From an uncultured Bacteroidales bacterium (GTDB lineage Bacteria > Bacteroidota > Bacteroidia > Bacteroidales > UBA3824): a DNA stretch of 39,982 nucleotides. The position numbers and the translations under genes were made by a program. The stretch's first letter is position 1, and each line of letters opens with the position of its first letter. Below the pieces are notes generated by a model, which saw nothing but the letters and a program-made list of their open reading frames with translations, had not been told where the DNA came from and did no database searches. Below are positions 15,091 through 23,364 of this stretch, piece by piece. Location of the stretch: assembly GCA_905234655.1 (NCBI GenBank), contig CAJOJG010000039.1, positions 1-39,982 on the forward strand, in the 5' to 3' direction.

Positions 15091-16104
15091 TTACCGATGC
15101 ACCACTTCGGCAATCAAGGCGACGACGGTTTTGTTGGTGGAGGCGGAAAAGCTGAGTGAATTTTGCGAAAACCTCACGTCCGATGCTGGCACGATTTTGC
15201 CGCTCAATGCTGCCGAAACTTTTTCGGGAAAACTACCGTAGCCGCTGCGGATTTTGCTGATGATGGTATTGATGTCCAACTCCTGTGCCGAATACAATAC
15301 GCATACATAATCCTTGCCGACAGTGTTGTCCATCTGCACAAACCATTTTTCATCGGGGATTGCAATATTGTTGGATTTGTAGGTCAACGCGGGCGAAATT
15401 CTGTCGTTTGGCGGAAAGACTTTGCTGACATTATTCTGCAAATCAGAGCCAATTACATAGACGTATGCCGGCTCATTGTTGGAGATATAAATGCGGTAGC
15501 GAGTGCCGGAAATGTACTCGCCGGAGATTTTGTAAACGCCGTTTGTGCCAAGTGTGCCGCGCATCTCCTCACCGGTGGAGAGCTGAAGGCGGAGAGTGCC
15601 GGAGAGGGAGTTGGGGCGGTTGGAATATACCAAAGGCTGATTTTTCCGTACATTCATTTGCATCGCATAGTTGGTATAATTACAAAAATCATTGTATCGA
15701 ATCCAACAATATCCACCATTTGCCCAGTCCGTTCCCCAAGAGTTGATAACCTCAAATGCACCGCCATATTTGTTGTCGTCGTAACTAACTACGCACATCG
15801 AATGACCACCAGGTTCTCCACTAACATCACCATTCCACACATCTGAACTTACCATTTGGAACGAATCATAGCACTTGAACGAAATCAACACAGGATTATC
15901 TTCGGACAATGCTTTCTTGACGTTTCTAATGCGTGTGTTGTAATCAGCAACACTTCTATCAAACAACGATGTAGGCCGCTCAGTTCTATATTGTGAAGCA
16001 AGCGAATAGTACTGCATCGGTATAGAATTAAGGCAACTATAAGAATTCTTGGTGCGCAGTGCCAGATTGATTGACAATTTCCAATCTAATTGTGTTGTTG
16101 CCAT
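15091..16104 (-). pseudogene. C-terminal half of a papain-like (C1) peptidase with DUF4384-like tail; catalytic Cys region missing
   Basis: The open frame has the right half of a C1 papain-like peptidase. PGGHSMCVVSYDD carries the catalytic His (codon 15802-15804). EVINSWGTDWANGG carries the Asn (codon 15742-15744). The left half, with the QGxxGxC motif, is absent. After about residue 180 comes a domain resembling DUF4384 (YRIYISNNEPAYVYVIGS, then DNTVGKDYVCVLYS). The ATG at 16104 lies in a shadow frame of the upstream Sel1 gene. True homology starts only around 16040-16060, immediately after that gene's stop. The two frames therefore look like one former Sel1/Ig-like/papain/DUF4384 gene broken by a frame-changing deletion. 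Confidence 0.72.
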
Positions 16105-16786
16105 TTTGCAGAGTTACATTTTTATTGATTTCCATATCAAATCCATTGTTGTTGACAGCACCTATACCTCTAATCAAACTTCCGTTAACGAATACTGAAT
16201 AATTAGTAATATGCGAAGGCGATTTTACGCCTATGCGCATATCGTAAGATGTTGTAGAAGAATATGCAGACGAAAGCAATGTCATTGATGTTGAAATATC
16301 ATCGATAATACTACCACCAAGCTCTGCAAGCCTTTGTTTCGCTTTTTCATGACCTTGAGCGGCCGCCTTTTTATACCATTCGATTGCAATGGAAATGTTT
16401 TTGTCGACGCCCCAACCGTTTCGATAACAATTGGCTAAGTTGCTTTGCGCCTTGGCATGACCTTGATTTGCAGATTTGGTAAACCAACTTACAGCCACGT
16501 AAGGATTTTTGCCAACTCCCTGACCATTCAAATAGCACAATCCCAGCGTATTCTGTGCGTGTTTGTTGCCTTGTTCTGCAGATTTGCTTAACCACTTGAC
16601 AGCTTGCACATAATCAAGTCTGCAACCCCATCCATTATAATAACAGATACCAACTTGATTTTGGGCGCGGACATCACCTGCCTGTGCCTGTTTCATAAAA
16701 TTAGCAAATTCGGCTTCATTGTATTGCCCAAATACATTTAGAGTCAATACAAGAGAAACTATCAATAATGCGATTATCTTTTTCAT
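16037..16786 (-). CDS. Exported Sel1-repeat protein with Ig-like tail (5' part of a broken Sel1-papain gene)
   Basis: 249 residues from the ATG at 16786, chosen because the signal peptide MKKIIALLIVSLVLTLNVFGQ starts there; an ATG at 16810 is also open. It contains about four Sel1 repeats (DVRAQNQVGICYYNGWG, HAQNTLGLCYLNGQGV, KAQSNLANCYRNGWGV, HEKAKQRLAELGG). A beta-rich segment follows (YSVFVNGSLIRGIGAVNNNG and NNTIRLEIVNQSGTA) that resembles linker domains of exported Bacteroidales peptidases. It stops at 16037, where the papain part continues in another frame. Sel1 repeats form helical scaffolds for protein contacts in the envelope. The segment 16787-17146 upstream holds no gene, only the promoter and a long leader. 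Confidence 0.75.
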   Translation of the reverse strand: MKKIIALLIVSLVLTLNVFGQYNEAEFANFMKQAQAGDVRAQNQVGICYYNGWGCRLDYVQAVKWLSKSAEQGNKHAQNTLGLCYLNGQGVGKNPYVAVSWFTKSANQGHAKAQSNLANCYRNGWGVDKNISIAIEWYKKAAAQGHEKAKQRLAELGGSIIDDISTSMTLLSSAYSSTTSYDMRIGVKSPSHITNYSVFVNGSLIRGIGAVNNNGFDMEINKNVTLQNGNNTIRLEIVNQSGTAHQEFL

Positions 16787-17045
16787 AACTTTTGTTGTTG
16801 TTACTTCCATCCGATTCTACAAAAGCCATGAAAAAAGGCGTGAAACCGTATCGATGGCTTGTCGTTATCAGGCTCTGCAAAACCGTTGAATCTACAAGCA
16901 CGACACAATCCACGCTACAATATAGCATGAACCTCTCGCGCCGATTCAAGATTCTTAATTTTGCAGATTTCGATAACGTGAATCAGGCGTTAAGATTAAA
17001 CAATTTAATTTTAACTATGTGTCTTTTTGCGGATTGCTCCGCGTT

Positions 17046-17081
17046 GCAAATATAACGCGAATTTTTGGAATATGGTACAAA
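17046..17081 (-). promoter_or_regulatory. Probable promoter of the Sel1 gene, -7 box inside a palindrome
   Basis: On the minus strand, TATATTTG lies within 17046-17054, with TTTTTG about 23 bp upstream. The -7 box is enclosed by CGCGTT (17040-17045) and AACGCG (17054-17059), a perfect 6-bp inverted repeat that could be an operator. The implied 5' leader is about 250 bases. Confidence 0.45.
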
Positions 17082-17115
17082 AATGTGAAAAAATTTTTGA
17101 AATTTTTTCATCTAA

Positions 17116-17141
17116 ACGGGCGGACACTCAGGCCCGCCCGT
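17116..17141 (-). terminator. Terminator of the CHAT operon
   Basis: ACGGGCGG (17116-17123) pairs with CCGCCCGT (17134-17141), 5 bp past the last stop codon of the operon. The U-tract is short on the minus strand. Confidence 0.65.
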
Positions 17142-17146
17142 ACAAA

Positions 17147-18424
17147 TCATTTTTTTGGCTTGGCTGCCGCGCCGCCTGCCGAAAATCCAAACATGCCCTT
17201 GACTTCCTGAACGGTGTAATTTGCAGGGGCTTCGACGAGCGTCGTGACCCACGTGCCGCCATTGTCGATGCACATCTGTTTCATGGAACTGATAAGACCC
17301 AAGGGCTTGAAGCCGGACTTCTTTTCGGAGGACTTTGCAGTCTGGCGGTCTTTCCAGTCAGCCTTCCAGTTCTCCTCAAAATATGGCGTGATGCTGCACG
17401 TCTCCTTTATCGTCATCGCAATCTTGTACTGGCCAGTGCCCCAGCAGTCGTGGTACACGCCCTCGGCATCCCTCACGCCGATGAACGAGCGCGGCACGAT
17501 GAAGCTCTCGCCGATTATCTGGCAGTCCTTGCCGTCGTTCCGCAGGCGGTAATACCTGAAGATGCTGTCCGCATCGAGGCTTTTCTCATTGATTGGGGTT
17601 TGGATTGTGAACTTTCCAAGCTCTACATCCTTATAAATCTGAATCGCCTGGTTAATCCACGACGATGTGATTTTAACGTCGATTTTCAGTCCCACAGTCC
17701 CACGCTCGGCGAAAGAATACGGCTTGCGCTCCGAGAATGTGCGCGCGCTGTCGTTGGGAAGGTTGCAGAGTTTGGGGTTGAAGACGAGGGTGTCGAGTAC
17801 GAGTTCAAACTTCGAGTGGCGGAGGATTCTGCCTATGCCAGCGTCGGACGTGTCGAGGTGGGCGGTGATGAGCAGGACAGTGTCCGCGCCACGCTTCTGT
17901 AGGCATCCAAAACCATTGAAACACAACGAACTCGGGTCGAGCGCGCCGGCATCGGACACATTTGAATAGAAGTCGTCGATATTCTCCAGCATGAACAACT
18001 TTTTCTCAAACTTGTTCTCCTTAGTGACGACCTGCCGCCACTGTTCCTTCTTGCTCTTAAGCATTTCGCCGAGTTTTTCCGCGCCGGCAGTCACAAAACT
18101 CACTGAGCTCGAACTCTGCAAGATGCCCATTGCCGCGCCCTTGGTCGCGCCGAGCACGCCAGTCCAAAATCCACGGCTGTCGCCAGCGGAGATTGCGTCC
18201 GACTGCTCCTGGAACTGCTGGGTGATTTTGTTGGAGACCTGCTTGTCGCTGAAGACAAGGACATCGTAGCACAGGAAATTGCCGCTCTTGGAGGTGCGCG
18301 ACGAGCTGAACGAGGTCATGTCGTCGTCCTGATCGACAGAGGTGCTGTCTTCGTCCTGCGCATACGCACAAACGATATTGGCCAATACGATTACAAATGC
18401 CAAAAGTAACTTCTTATTTATCAT
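17147..18424 (-). CDS. Exported protein of unknown function, last gene of the CHAT operon
   Basis: 425 residues from ATG 18424; the longer frame would need a TTG. The signal peptide MINKKLLLAFVIVLANIVCAYA is followed by an acidic/Ser-rich stretch (about residues 24-50). A Gly/Ala/Ser segment (GVLGATKGAAMGILQSSSSV, about 85-110) and a long beta-rich body follow, with VLLITAHLDTSD and SFIVPRSFIGVRD. No known domain is recognised. It is 42 bp downstream of the TPR-CHAT gene, with no promoter seen between, so it is probably co-expressed. It could be a substrate, adaptor or inhibitor of the CHAT protease (inference from position only). Confidence 0.68.
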   Translation of the reverse strand: MINKKLLLAFVIVLANIVCAYAQDEDSTSVDQDDDMTSFSSSRTSKSGNFLCYDVLVFSDKQVSNKITQQFQEQSDAISAGDSRGFWTGVLGATKGAAMGILQSSSSVSFVTAGAEKLGEMLKSKKEQWRQVVTKENKFEKKLFMLENIDDFYSNVSDAGALDPSSLCFNGFGCLQKRGADTVLLITAHLDTSDAGIGRILRHSKFELVLDTLVFNPKLCNLPNDSARTFSERKPYSFAERGTVGLKIDVKITSSWINQAIQIYKDVELGKFTIQTPINEKSLDADSIFRYYRLRNDGKDCQIIGESFIVPRSFIGVRDAEGVYHDCWGTGQYKIAMTIKETCSITPYFEENWKADWKDRQTAKSSEKKSGFKPLGLISSMKQMCIDNGGTWVTTLVEAPANYTVQEVKGMFGFSAGGAAAKPKK

Positions 18425-18466
18425 AATCTTCAATATTTAGATTGTTTTACCATAACATCAATAAGC

Positions 18467-20932
18467 CTAAATCGCGTCTATAAGCACAAACGGCGCCCAA
18501 AAATACGGATTGTCGAACATGCGCTTTTGGCTGACGACGCTCTTTGTCGAAAGGTTAGCCGGGGAGAACAAGGTAGTCCTGAACTGTCCGTAATAGTCGC
18601 GGAGTTCGCGCTGCGCATTATTAAGCGCGTCGTACTTGCTCTGGCCCGCCGCCATGTTCTTGAAGAAAAACATCATCAGTTTTTGGGTCGCGGCGTCGTT
18701 TACTTCCCACAGCGACACTAAAAGCGAATGTGCGCCAGCCTTCTTAAGTCCGCGCGGAAGGTTGAACGTGCCATAACGTGTCGTGCGCCCAAGGCTCGTC
18801 TGGCACGCCGACAGGACTATAAGATCCATCTTTGAGAGATCCATCTCGCTGATTTCCAACGCAGTCAAAAGCCCGTCTTCCATGTTCTGATGCTCCTTCC
18901 GGGCGGCGATGTTGGCGCCGGCGGAGACTATGCCGCATAACGACATAGAATAGTCCTCGGTGACGTTGTCGGCGAGGCTGTACGAGTTCTCGACGCGCAG
19001 CCCATTCTCCGCGCGGAAATATCCATGGGTCGAGAGCAGCGCAGTGCTGTACTTGCCAAGGTTGCGCTTCAAGAAATCTTCCGTACCGTCACTTCCAGTG
19101 ACAACTTGTACATCCTTGACATTCAACATTTTACTTACCGAATCGACTTCCTTCCGCGAACTGAAAAGGTATTTCCAACGGACATCGCCGTCGAAGATGT
19201 CGCTGCCAAGGCGGTTAGGCACAGTGTCACTATAAACGGCGGCGGAAGTTATGTCGTCGTAGCGAAGTCCGCCGACGAGGAGGAACCCGCCATTTCCACT
19301 GCGAGAATTACCGTCCACAAGCACTCGCGACGACGAGAGCCGGTAGTACTTGATGTCCGGGCGACCGCATGGCAGGTACTCTATCGCCAACGAATGGAAC
19401 AGGCCGTCAGGCACAAAATAGAGGTTTGACTTCTGCGGGATTAGGGCGAGGATTTTGTCCCACACGAAATGGGCAAACGCACTGTCGCTGTACAACGCCG
19501 ACTTATAGCGTGGAATCCTCTGCTCGTTGACACAATCCTGCACCGTCCATTCGCCCGAGGCGAGCTTGAAGTCCTCGATTTCAGAACTGAGGAACATCGG
19601 CACAAACCTCACAGGCTTGTTCTTCTGCATCACGAGGGCGGCGTACTGCATCTTGTCGCCCTTCGGATAATAGATGAACTCGACGACAATGTCGTTGGAA
19701 GTCTTAAGTTTTTTGCGGATGTCTTCACCGCTGACTTTGAGGGTGTTGACGAAAGATTTGAGGCCCGGCATGTTCTCCATCAGCTGACGCTCGACGAGTG
19801 TGGCTTTCGCCTCTAACTTCTTGCGCTCGACCGGCGAAGAAGCCATCCTGATGCTGTTCCTGATAACCAAGAGCGAATCGTACAATGGCGAGAGCCGCTT
19901 GTTGCTCGACGAAATCCGCGCAAAATTCATGTTTGCATGGGTCAGGACGGATTTTGAGAACACGGCGACATCGAACAGGAAATCCGGGTCTGCGTCCTCT
20001 ATCTTAAAACACTCGTCGATCAACGGCTTTTGTGTGTGCCAGTAGTTAATGCGCTCATTCTCCGACATATAGGAGAAATTTTGGGCGATATAGTCGCGCT
20101 CGTGGCCAAAAAACACCTTGAACTGCCGCGCCGCAACCGATGTGTCGCCCTTTGCCAAAAGTATTTCTGCCTTTTTCCTGAGCGAGATGATGTAGTCTGC
20201 GTCATGTTCGCCATAGTTGTCCTTCTGCCACTGTATCGCATTGTCAATCAGGCTGATTGCGCGTGTGAAATCGCCAGTCTCTGAACAAACTTTTGCCAAG
20301 TTTCCGATGCACATGTACTTGACAGGCGATGTCGGTCGGTACAAGCGCGATGCGGAGTCGAGCAGCGGCAGTGCCTCATCGAACCTGCCCATGCTCCACA
20401 GCGCGTAGCCTTTGTTCTGCATCGCCGTGGCGTATGTCAAAGTGTCTTTTTTGGCGATGACGGCATCGAAAAACTTCACAGCCTTCTCGTACTGCCCCAA
20501 TCTGAGGTATGCGACTGAAAGGTTGTTAAGGCGCAGGGACTCGAATGTGGCGGTCTTCATGCCCTCGAGCCGCTCGATGACTTTCGAGAACTGTCCAGTC
20601 TGTAGCCATAGGTCGCTCATGTTAAGAAGGAGCGCGTTGAGGTTCTCGCCACGGTATATCGGCTCAAGTTTTTCATAGCAGACGAGCGCGTGGACATTGT
20701 CCGAAACGGCCTTGTAACTGTCGGCAAGCCCTTTGTAGACACGGTTTTTCTCGAAAACCTTTGTAGCCTGCGCCTCCGCGTCCTTAAAATTGGTTATCGC
20801 CTTGTAATACAAGCCATTGCCATAGTTAGCCATGCCCTTGTCGTAATTCTTCTTGAAATTGCTTTGGGCGGTGGCCAATAGTGGCAGCAGAAGGAATGTG
20901 TGTATTATTAAGAATGTTATAGTCCGTTTCAT
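18467..20932 (-). CDS. Exported TPR-CHAT domain caspase-like protease
   Basis: 821 residues. The signal peptide MKRTITFLIIHTFLLLPLLA ends near residue 22. TPR-type helical repeats fill about residues 25-300 (YKAITNFKDAEAQA, LRLGQYEKAVKFFDAVIA, YALWSMGRFDEALPLLD). A helical linker follows, then a CHAT domain from about 440 to the end. The caspase-like dyad is visible: His636 in ALLSTHGYF and Cys710 in VLSACQTSLGR. Other hallmarks are GLKKAGAHSLLVSLWEVND and the terminal NPYFWAPFVLI. CHAT proteins are cysteine proteases related to separase and gasdermin-cleaving bacterial caspases; the exported location here is notable. It sits second in a three-gene operon between two exported proteins of unknown function. 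Confidence 0.88.
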   Translation of the reverse strand: MKRTITFLIIHTFLLLPLLATAQSNFKKNYDKGMANYGNGLYYKAITNFKDAEAQATKVFEKNRVYKGLADSYKAVSDNVHALVCYEKLEPIYRGENLNALLLNMSDLWLQTGQFSKVIERLEGMKTATFESLRLNNLSVAYLRLGQYEKAVKFFDAVIAKKDTLTYATAMQNKGYALWSMGRFDEALPLLDSASRLYRPTSPVKYMCIGNLAKVCSETGDFTRAISLIDNAIQWQKDNYGEHDADYIISLRKKAEILLAKGDTSVAARQFKVFFGHERDYIAQNFSYMSENERINYWHTQKPLIDECFKIEDADPDFLFDVAVFSKSVLTHANMNFARISSSNKRLSPLYDSLLVIRNSIRMASSPVERKKLEAKATLVERQLMENMPGLKSFVNTLKVSGEDIRKKLKTSNDIVVEFIYYPKGDKMQYAALVMQKNKPVRFVPMFLSSEIEDFKLASGEWTVQDCVNEQRIPRYKSALYSDSAFAHFVWDKILALIPQKSNLYFVPDGLFHSLAIEYLPCGRPDIKYYRLSSSRVLVDGNSRSGNGGFLLVGGLRYDDITSAAVYSDTVPNRLGSDIFDGDVRWKYLFSSRKEVDSVSKMLNVKDVQVVTGSDGTEDFLKRNLGKYSTALLSTHGYFRAENGLRVENSYSLADNVTEDYSMSLCGIVSAGANIAARKEHQNMEDGLLTALEISEMDLSKMDLIVLSACQTSLGRTTRYGTFNLPRGLKKAGAHSLLVSLWEVNDAATQKLMMFFFKNMAAGQSKYDALNNAQRELRDYYGQFRTTLFSPANLSTKSVVSQKRMFDNPYFWAPFVLIDAI

Positions 20933-20971
20933 GGCGAGAGATTTTAAGGATTGTTATTAAATGTCAGTCAA

Positions 20972-21685
20972 TCAGTTACGCACGATTATGAAGCTTATCG
21001 CCTTGTCGCCGAGGTTGTCCACTTGGACTTCCATGTCAGCCGGTTCAGCCATCTGCCATTTGAGCTGTGTGATTGGCTTTCCTTCCGGCGATGCGTCGAT
21101 GAGCGTCTGTTCGGTGGACTTGTTCTTCACACGGAGATTAATGCGCCCGCCGTTCTCTGCGGCAACAAAAAGTTCCATGTCGCCGCGACAGTCGTACATT
21201 AGGTAAGTGCCTTTGCTACGAGGCTTTAGGGCTCGTATGGTGTAGAGGCAGTTATACCCTTCGTTACGAAGTTTTGTGGGCAGTGGCGTTCCGTCAGCCT
21301 CCACAGCTCGCGCCGCAGACGCCTCTGCAACTTCCACCGGCTCGAAGTCGTTGGCTATCAGTGTGTCGACATACGACGGCATGAATCTGAAATGGCCTTC
21401 GAGCGATACTTCATTGGACACATCGACATCCAAGAAGTCTATGGGCGCATACTTAATCTTTGTGTCGCGGTAGATGAACTCTTCTTCCTTGTCGTCGGTC
21501 TTTGGCGTCCACTGGCTTATGCAGTCGCCGAGCCAATCTGCGTCATGCTTTGCCACGCCGTAGCACACACGTTTGCAATACTGCTTGAACATGTTCATCT
21601 CCTCGCTGAGTTCGCCGCCCTGCTGTGCCATGCCCACCGTCGGCAGCGCAACCATCAGCGCAATAATTACCAAAATTTTTTTCAT
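20972..21685 (-). CDS. Exported protein of unknown function, first gene of the CHAT operon
   Basis: 237 residues from ATG 21685; a TTG at 21694 would add three residues. The signal peptide MKKILVIIALMVALPTVGMA is followed by QQGGE. Several cysteines (FKQYCKRVCYG, LGDCISQW) lie in the first third. The second half is beta-rich and ends with DMEVQVDNLGDKAISFIIVRN, a fold reminiscent of small beta-sandwich envelope proteins. No named family is recognised. It is 39 bp upstream of the CHAT gene and is preceded by a structured leader (21729-21866). Confidence 0.65.
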   Translation of the reverse strand: MKKILVIIALMVALPTVGMAQQGGELSEEMNMFKQYCKRVCYGVAKHDADWLGDCISQWTPKTDDKEEEFIYRDTKIKYAPIDFLDVDVSNEVSLEGHFRFMPSYVDTLIANDFEPVEVAEASAARAVEADGTPLPTKLRNEGYNCLYTIRALKPRSKGTYLMYDCRGDMELFVAAENGGRINLRVKNKSTEQTLIDASPEGKPITQLKWQMAEPADMEVQVDNLGDKAISFIIVRN

Positions 21686-21728
21686 CTCTGTCAATAGTTA
21701 ATTAAAAATTGTTTTACATTAATTATAC

Positions 21729-21866
21729 GCACCTGACGGTGCTTTTATCTTACAAATCTTTTTCAAATCTTGCACCTTTTTATTTGTTTGATTTGAAAAG
21801 ATTTGAAAGATTTCCCGCGAAGCGGCATTTGATTTTCGTCCTGAAAGGACGGAAATCTTTCAAATC
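21729..21866 (-). other. Structured leader-like element with alternative pairings
   Basis: A perfect 16-bp stem joins 21800-21815 and 21851-21866. It encloses two small hairpins: CCGC-GAA-GCGG at 21815-21825 and CGTCC-TGAAA-GGACG at 21837-21851. The left arm region (21790-21804) can instead pair with 21754-21769. A separate GCACC-TGAC-GGTGC hairpin lies at 21729-21742. The block is between pyk and the CHAT operon, within the likely 5' leader of the latter. It may be a regulatory RNA fold or a dispersed palindromic repeat. Confidence 0.55.
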
Positions 21867-21897
21867 AAATTTTTAATTCTTTTAATTTATGGTTCGA

Positions 21898-21918
21898 AAA
21901 GACACCGTGGGTGTCTTT
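21898..21918 (-). terminator. Terminator after pyk
   Basis: AAAGACACC (21898-21906) pairs perfectly with GGTGTCTTT (21910-21918), starting 2 bp beyond the pyk stop. Only a short U-run follows on the minus strand. Confidence 0.6.
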
Positions 21919-21920
21919 CC

Positions 21921-23345
21921 TTAATACCGTTTCACGAGGTTGCAGCAATAGTTGACCTCGATGAGGGTTGCGGAGTTGCCCTTGCCAAAACTGCCGGCGA
22001 GCAGCACGACTTTGTCGTCAATCTCGGCAAACTGCTTGTTCAACACAAACGACACCGAACTTTGGATGAAGTCGTCGGCGGAGCGGTTGAGCCGGACACT
22101 GTGGGCGACTACGCCATACGAGAGTGCGAGTTCGCGGACAACATTCTCATTATAGCACATCGCGTAAATCGGCTTTGCGCCACGGTAGGCGGCGAGATTG
22201 CGGATTGTTGTGCCGGAGAACGAATCGGCGATTATGCACCGCGCGTCGAGTTCCACGGAAGCGTGGACGGCAGTCTTGCAGAGGAACTCGCTGATTTCGC
22301 TCTTGACATGGACGGGATGGGTGTTCTCCTTCAACTTCTCCTTAATAGCCTCGACCTCGATGGCGATTTTGCTCATGGTCTTCACAGCCTCGACGGGATA
22401 ATGCCCCGATGCAGTCTCGCCCGAGAGCATCACAGCGTCCGCGCCGTCGTAGATTGCATTAGCAACGTCGGAAACCTCGGCGCGGGTCGGGCGCGGGTTG
22501 TTAATCATAGTATGGAGCATCTGGGTCGCGACAATGACCGGCTTCAAGTGCTCGATGGCCTTCTTGTTCAACTCCTTTTGGATTGCCGGTATGCGCTCCG
22601 CCTCGATTTCTATGCCCAAATCGCCACGCGCAATCATTATGCCGTATGCGTGGTCGAGGATTTCGTCAATATTGTCAACGCCCTGCTGGTTCTCGATTTT
22701 GGCAATGATTTTAATCTTGGACTGTGCCGCGTCGAGGATTTCCTGAATGCACATCACGTCCTCCTTGGAGCGGACGAATGAGTGGGCGATGAAGGTGATG
22801 TCCTCCTCGATGGCGAGTTGGATGAACTTCCTGTCCTTCTCGCTGAGCGACGGCAGCTTGATAGGCACGCCGGGGACATTGACAGACTTGTGTGACTTGA
22901 TGACGCCGGAGTTCAAGACCTTGCATTTCAAGCCATTCTCGTCGCGGTCAACGGCCTCGAAAGCGATGTCGCCGTCGTCGATGAGGATTCGCTTGCCGAG
23001 CGGAACATCGTTCTCGAACCCGACCCTGTTGACGTAAATATAGCCGCCGCCACATTCCTTGTCCACCGAACCGGCGAAATACACCGTCTCGCCTTCCGTC
23101 ACAGCGTAGCCATCTACGGCCGAAGTCGTGCGGATTTCCGGGCCTTTGGTGTCGATGAGTATCGCGATTGAATTGGACACGCTCCTTATGTTGGCAATCA
23201 TCTGCCTCGTCGCGTCGAAGTCGGCGTGGGCGGTGTTGATGCGTGCGACGTTCATGCCCGCCTGGTAAAGGCTGCGTATGAAGTCCACGTCACAGCGACG
23301 GTCCGAAATCGTCGCGACAATCTTTGTAAGTTTTTGGATTTTCAT
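21921..23345 (-). CDS. pyk: Pyruvate kinase
   Basis: 474 residues, normal for the family. It converts phosphoenolpyruvate and ADP to pyruvate and ATP, the last step of glycolysis. Evidence: the N-terminal TKIVATISDRR, GMNVARINTAHAD, IDTKGPEIRT; the active-site signature IKIIAKIENQQGVDNI with catalytic Lys; IMIARGDLGIEI; the DAVMLSGETASGHYPVEAV motif; and a C-terminal allosteric domain. It lies 19 bp downstream of the tail-specific protease gene and probably shares its transcript. A terminator hairpin follows at 21898. Confidence 0.95.
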   Translation of the reverse strand: MKIQKLTKIVATISDRRCDVDFIRSLYQAGMNVARINTAHADFDATRQMIANIRSVSNSIAILIDTKGPEIRTTSAVDGYAVTEGETVYFAGSVDKECGGGYIYVNRVGFENDVPLGKRILIDDGDIAFEAVDRDENGLKCKVLNSGVIKSHKSVNVPGVPIKLPSLSEKDRKFIQLAIEEDITFIAHSFVRSKEDVMCIQEILDAAQSKIKIIAKIENQQGVDNIDEILDHAYGIMIARGDLGIEIEAERIPAIQKELNKKAIEHLKPVIVATQMLHTMINNPRPTRAEVSDVANAIYDGADAVMLSGETASGHYPVEAVKTMSKIAIEVEAIKEKLKENTHPVHVKSEISEFLCKTAVHASVELDARCIIADSFSGTTIRNLAAYRGAKPIYAMCYNENVVRELALSYGVVAHSVRLNRSADDFIQSSVSFVLNKQFAEIDDKVVLLAGSFGKGNSATLIEVNYCCNLVKRY

Positions 23346-23364
23346 GTATGTTTTCTATTCAGTT

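Noticed and set aside
17027..17902. 291-codon open frame on the plus strand opposite the last CHAT-operon gene
   Set aside because: The minus-strand gene has a signal peptide, fits the operon and ends at a terminator; this frame runs through the terminator hairpin.
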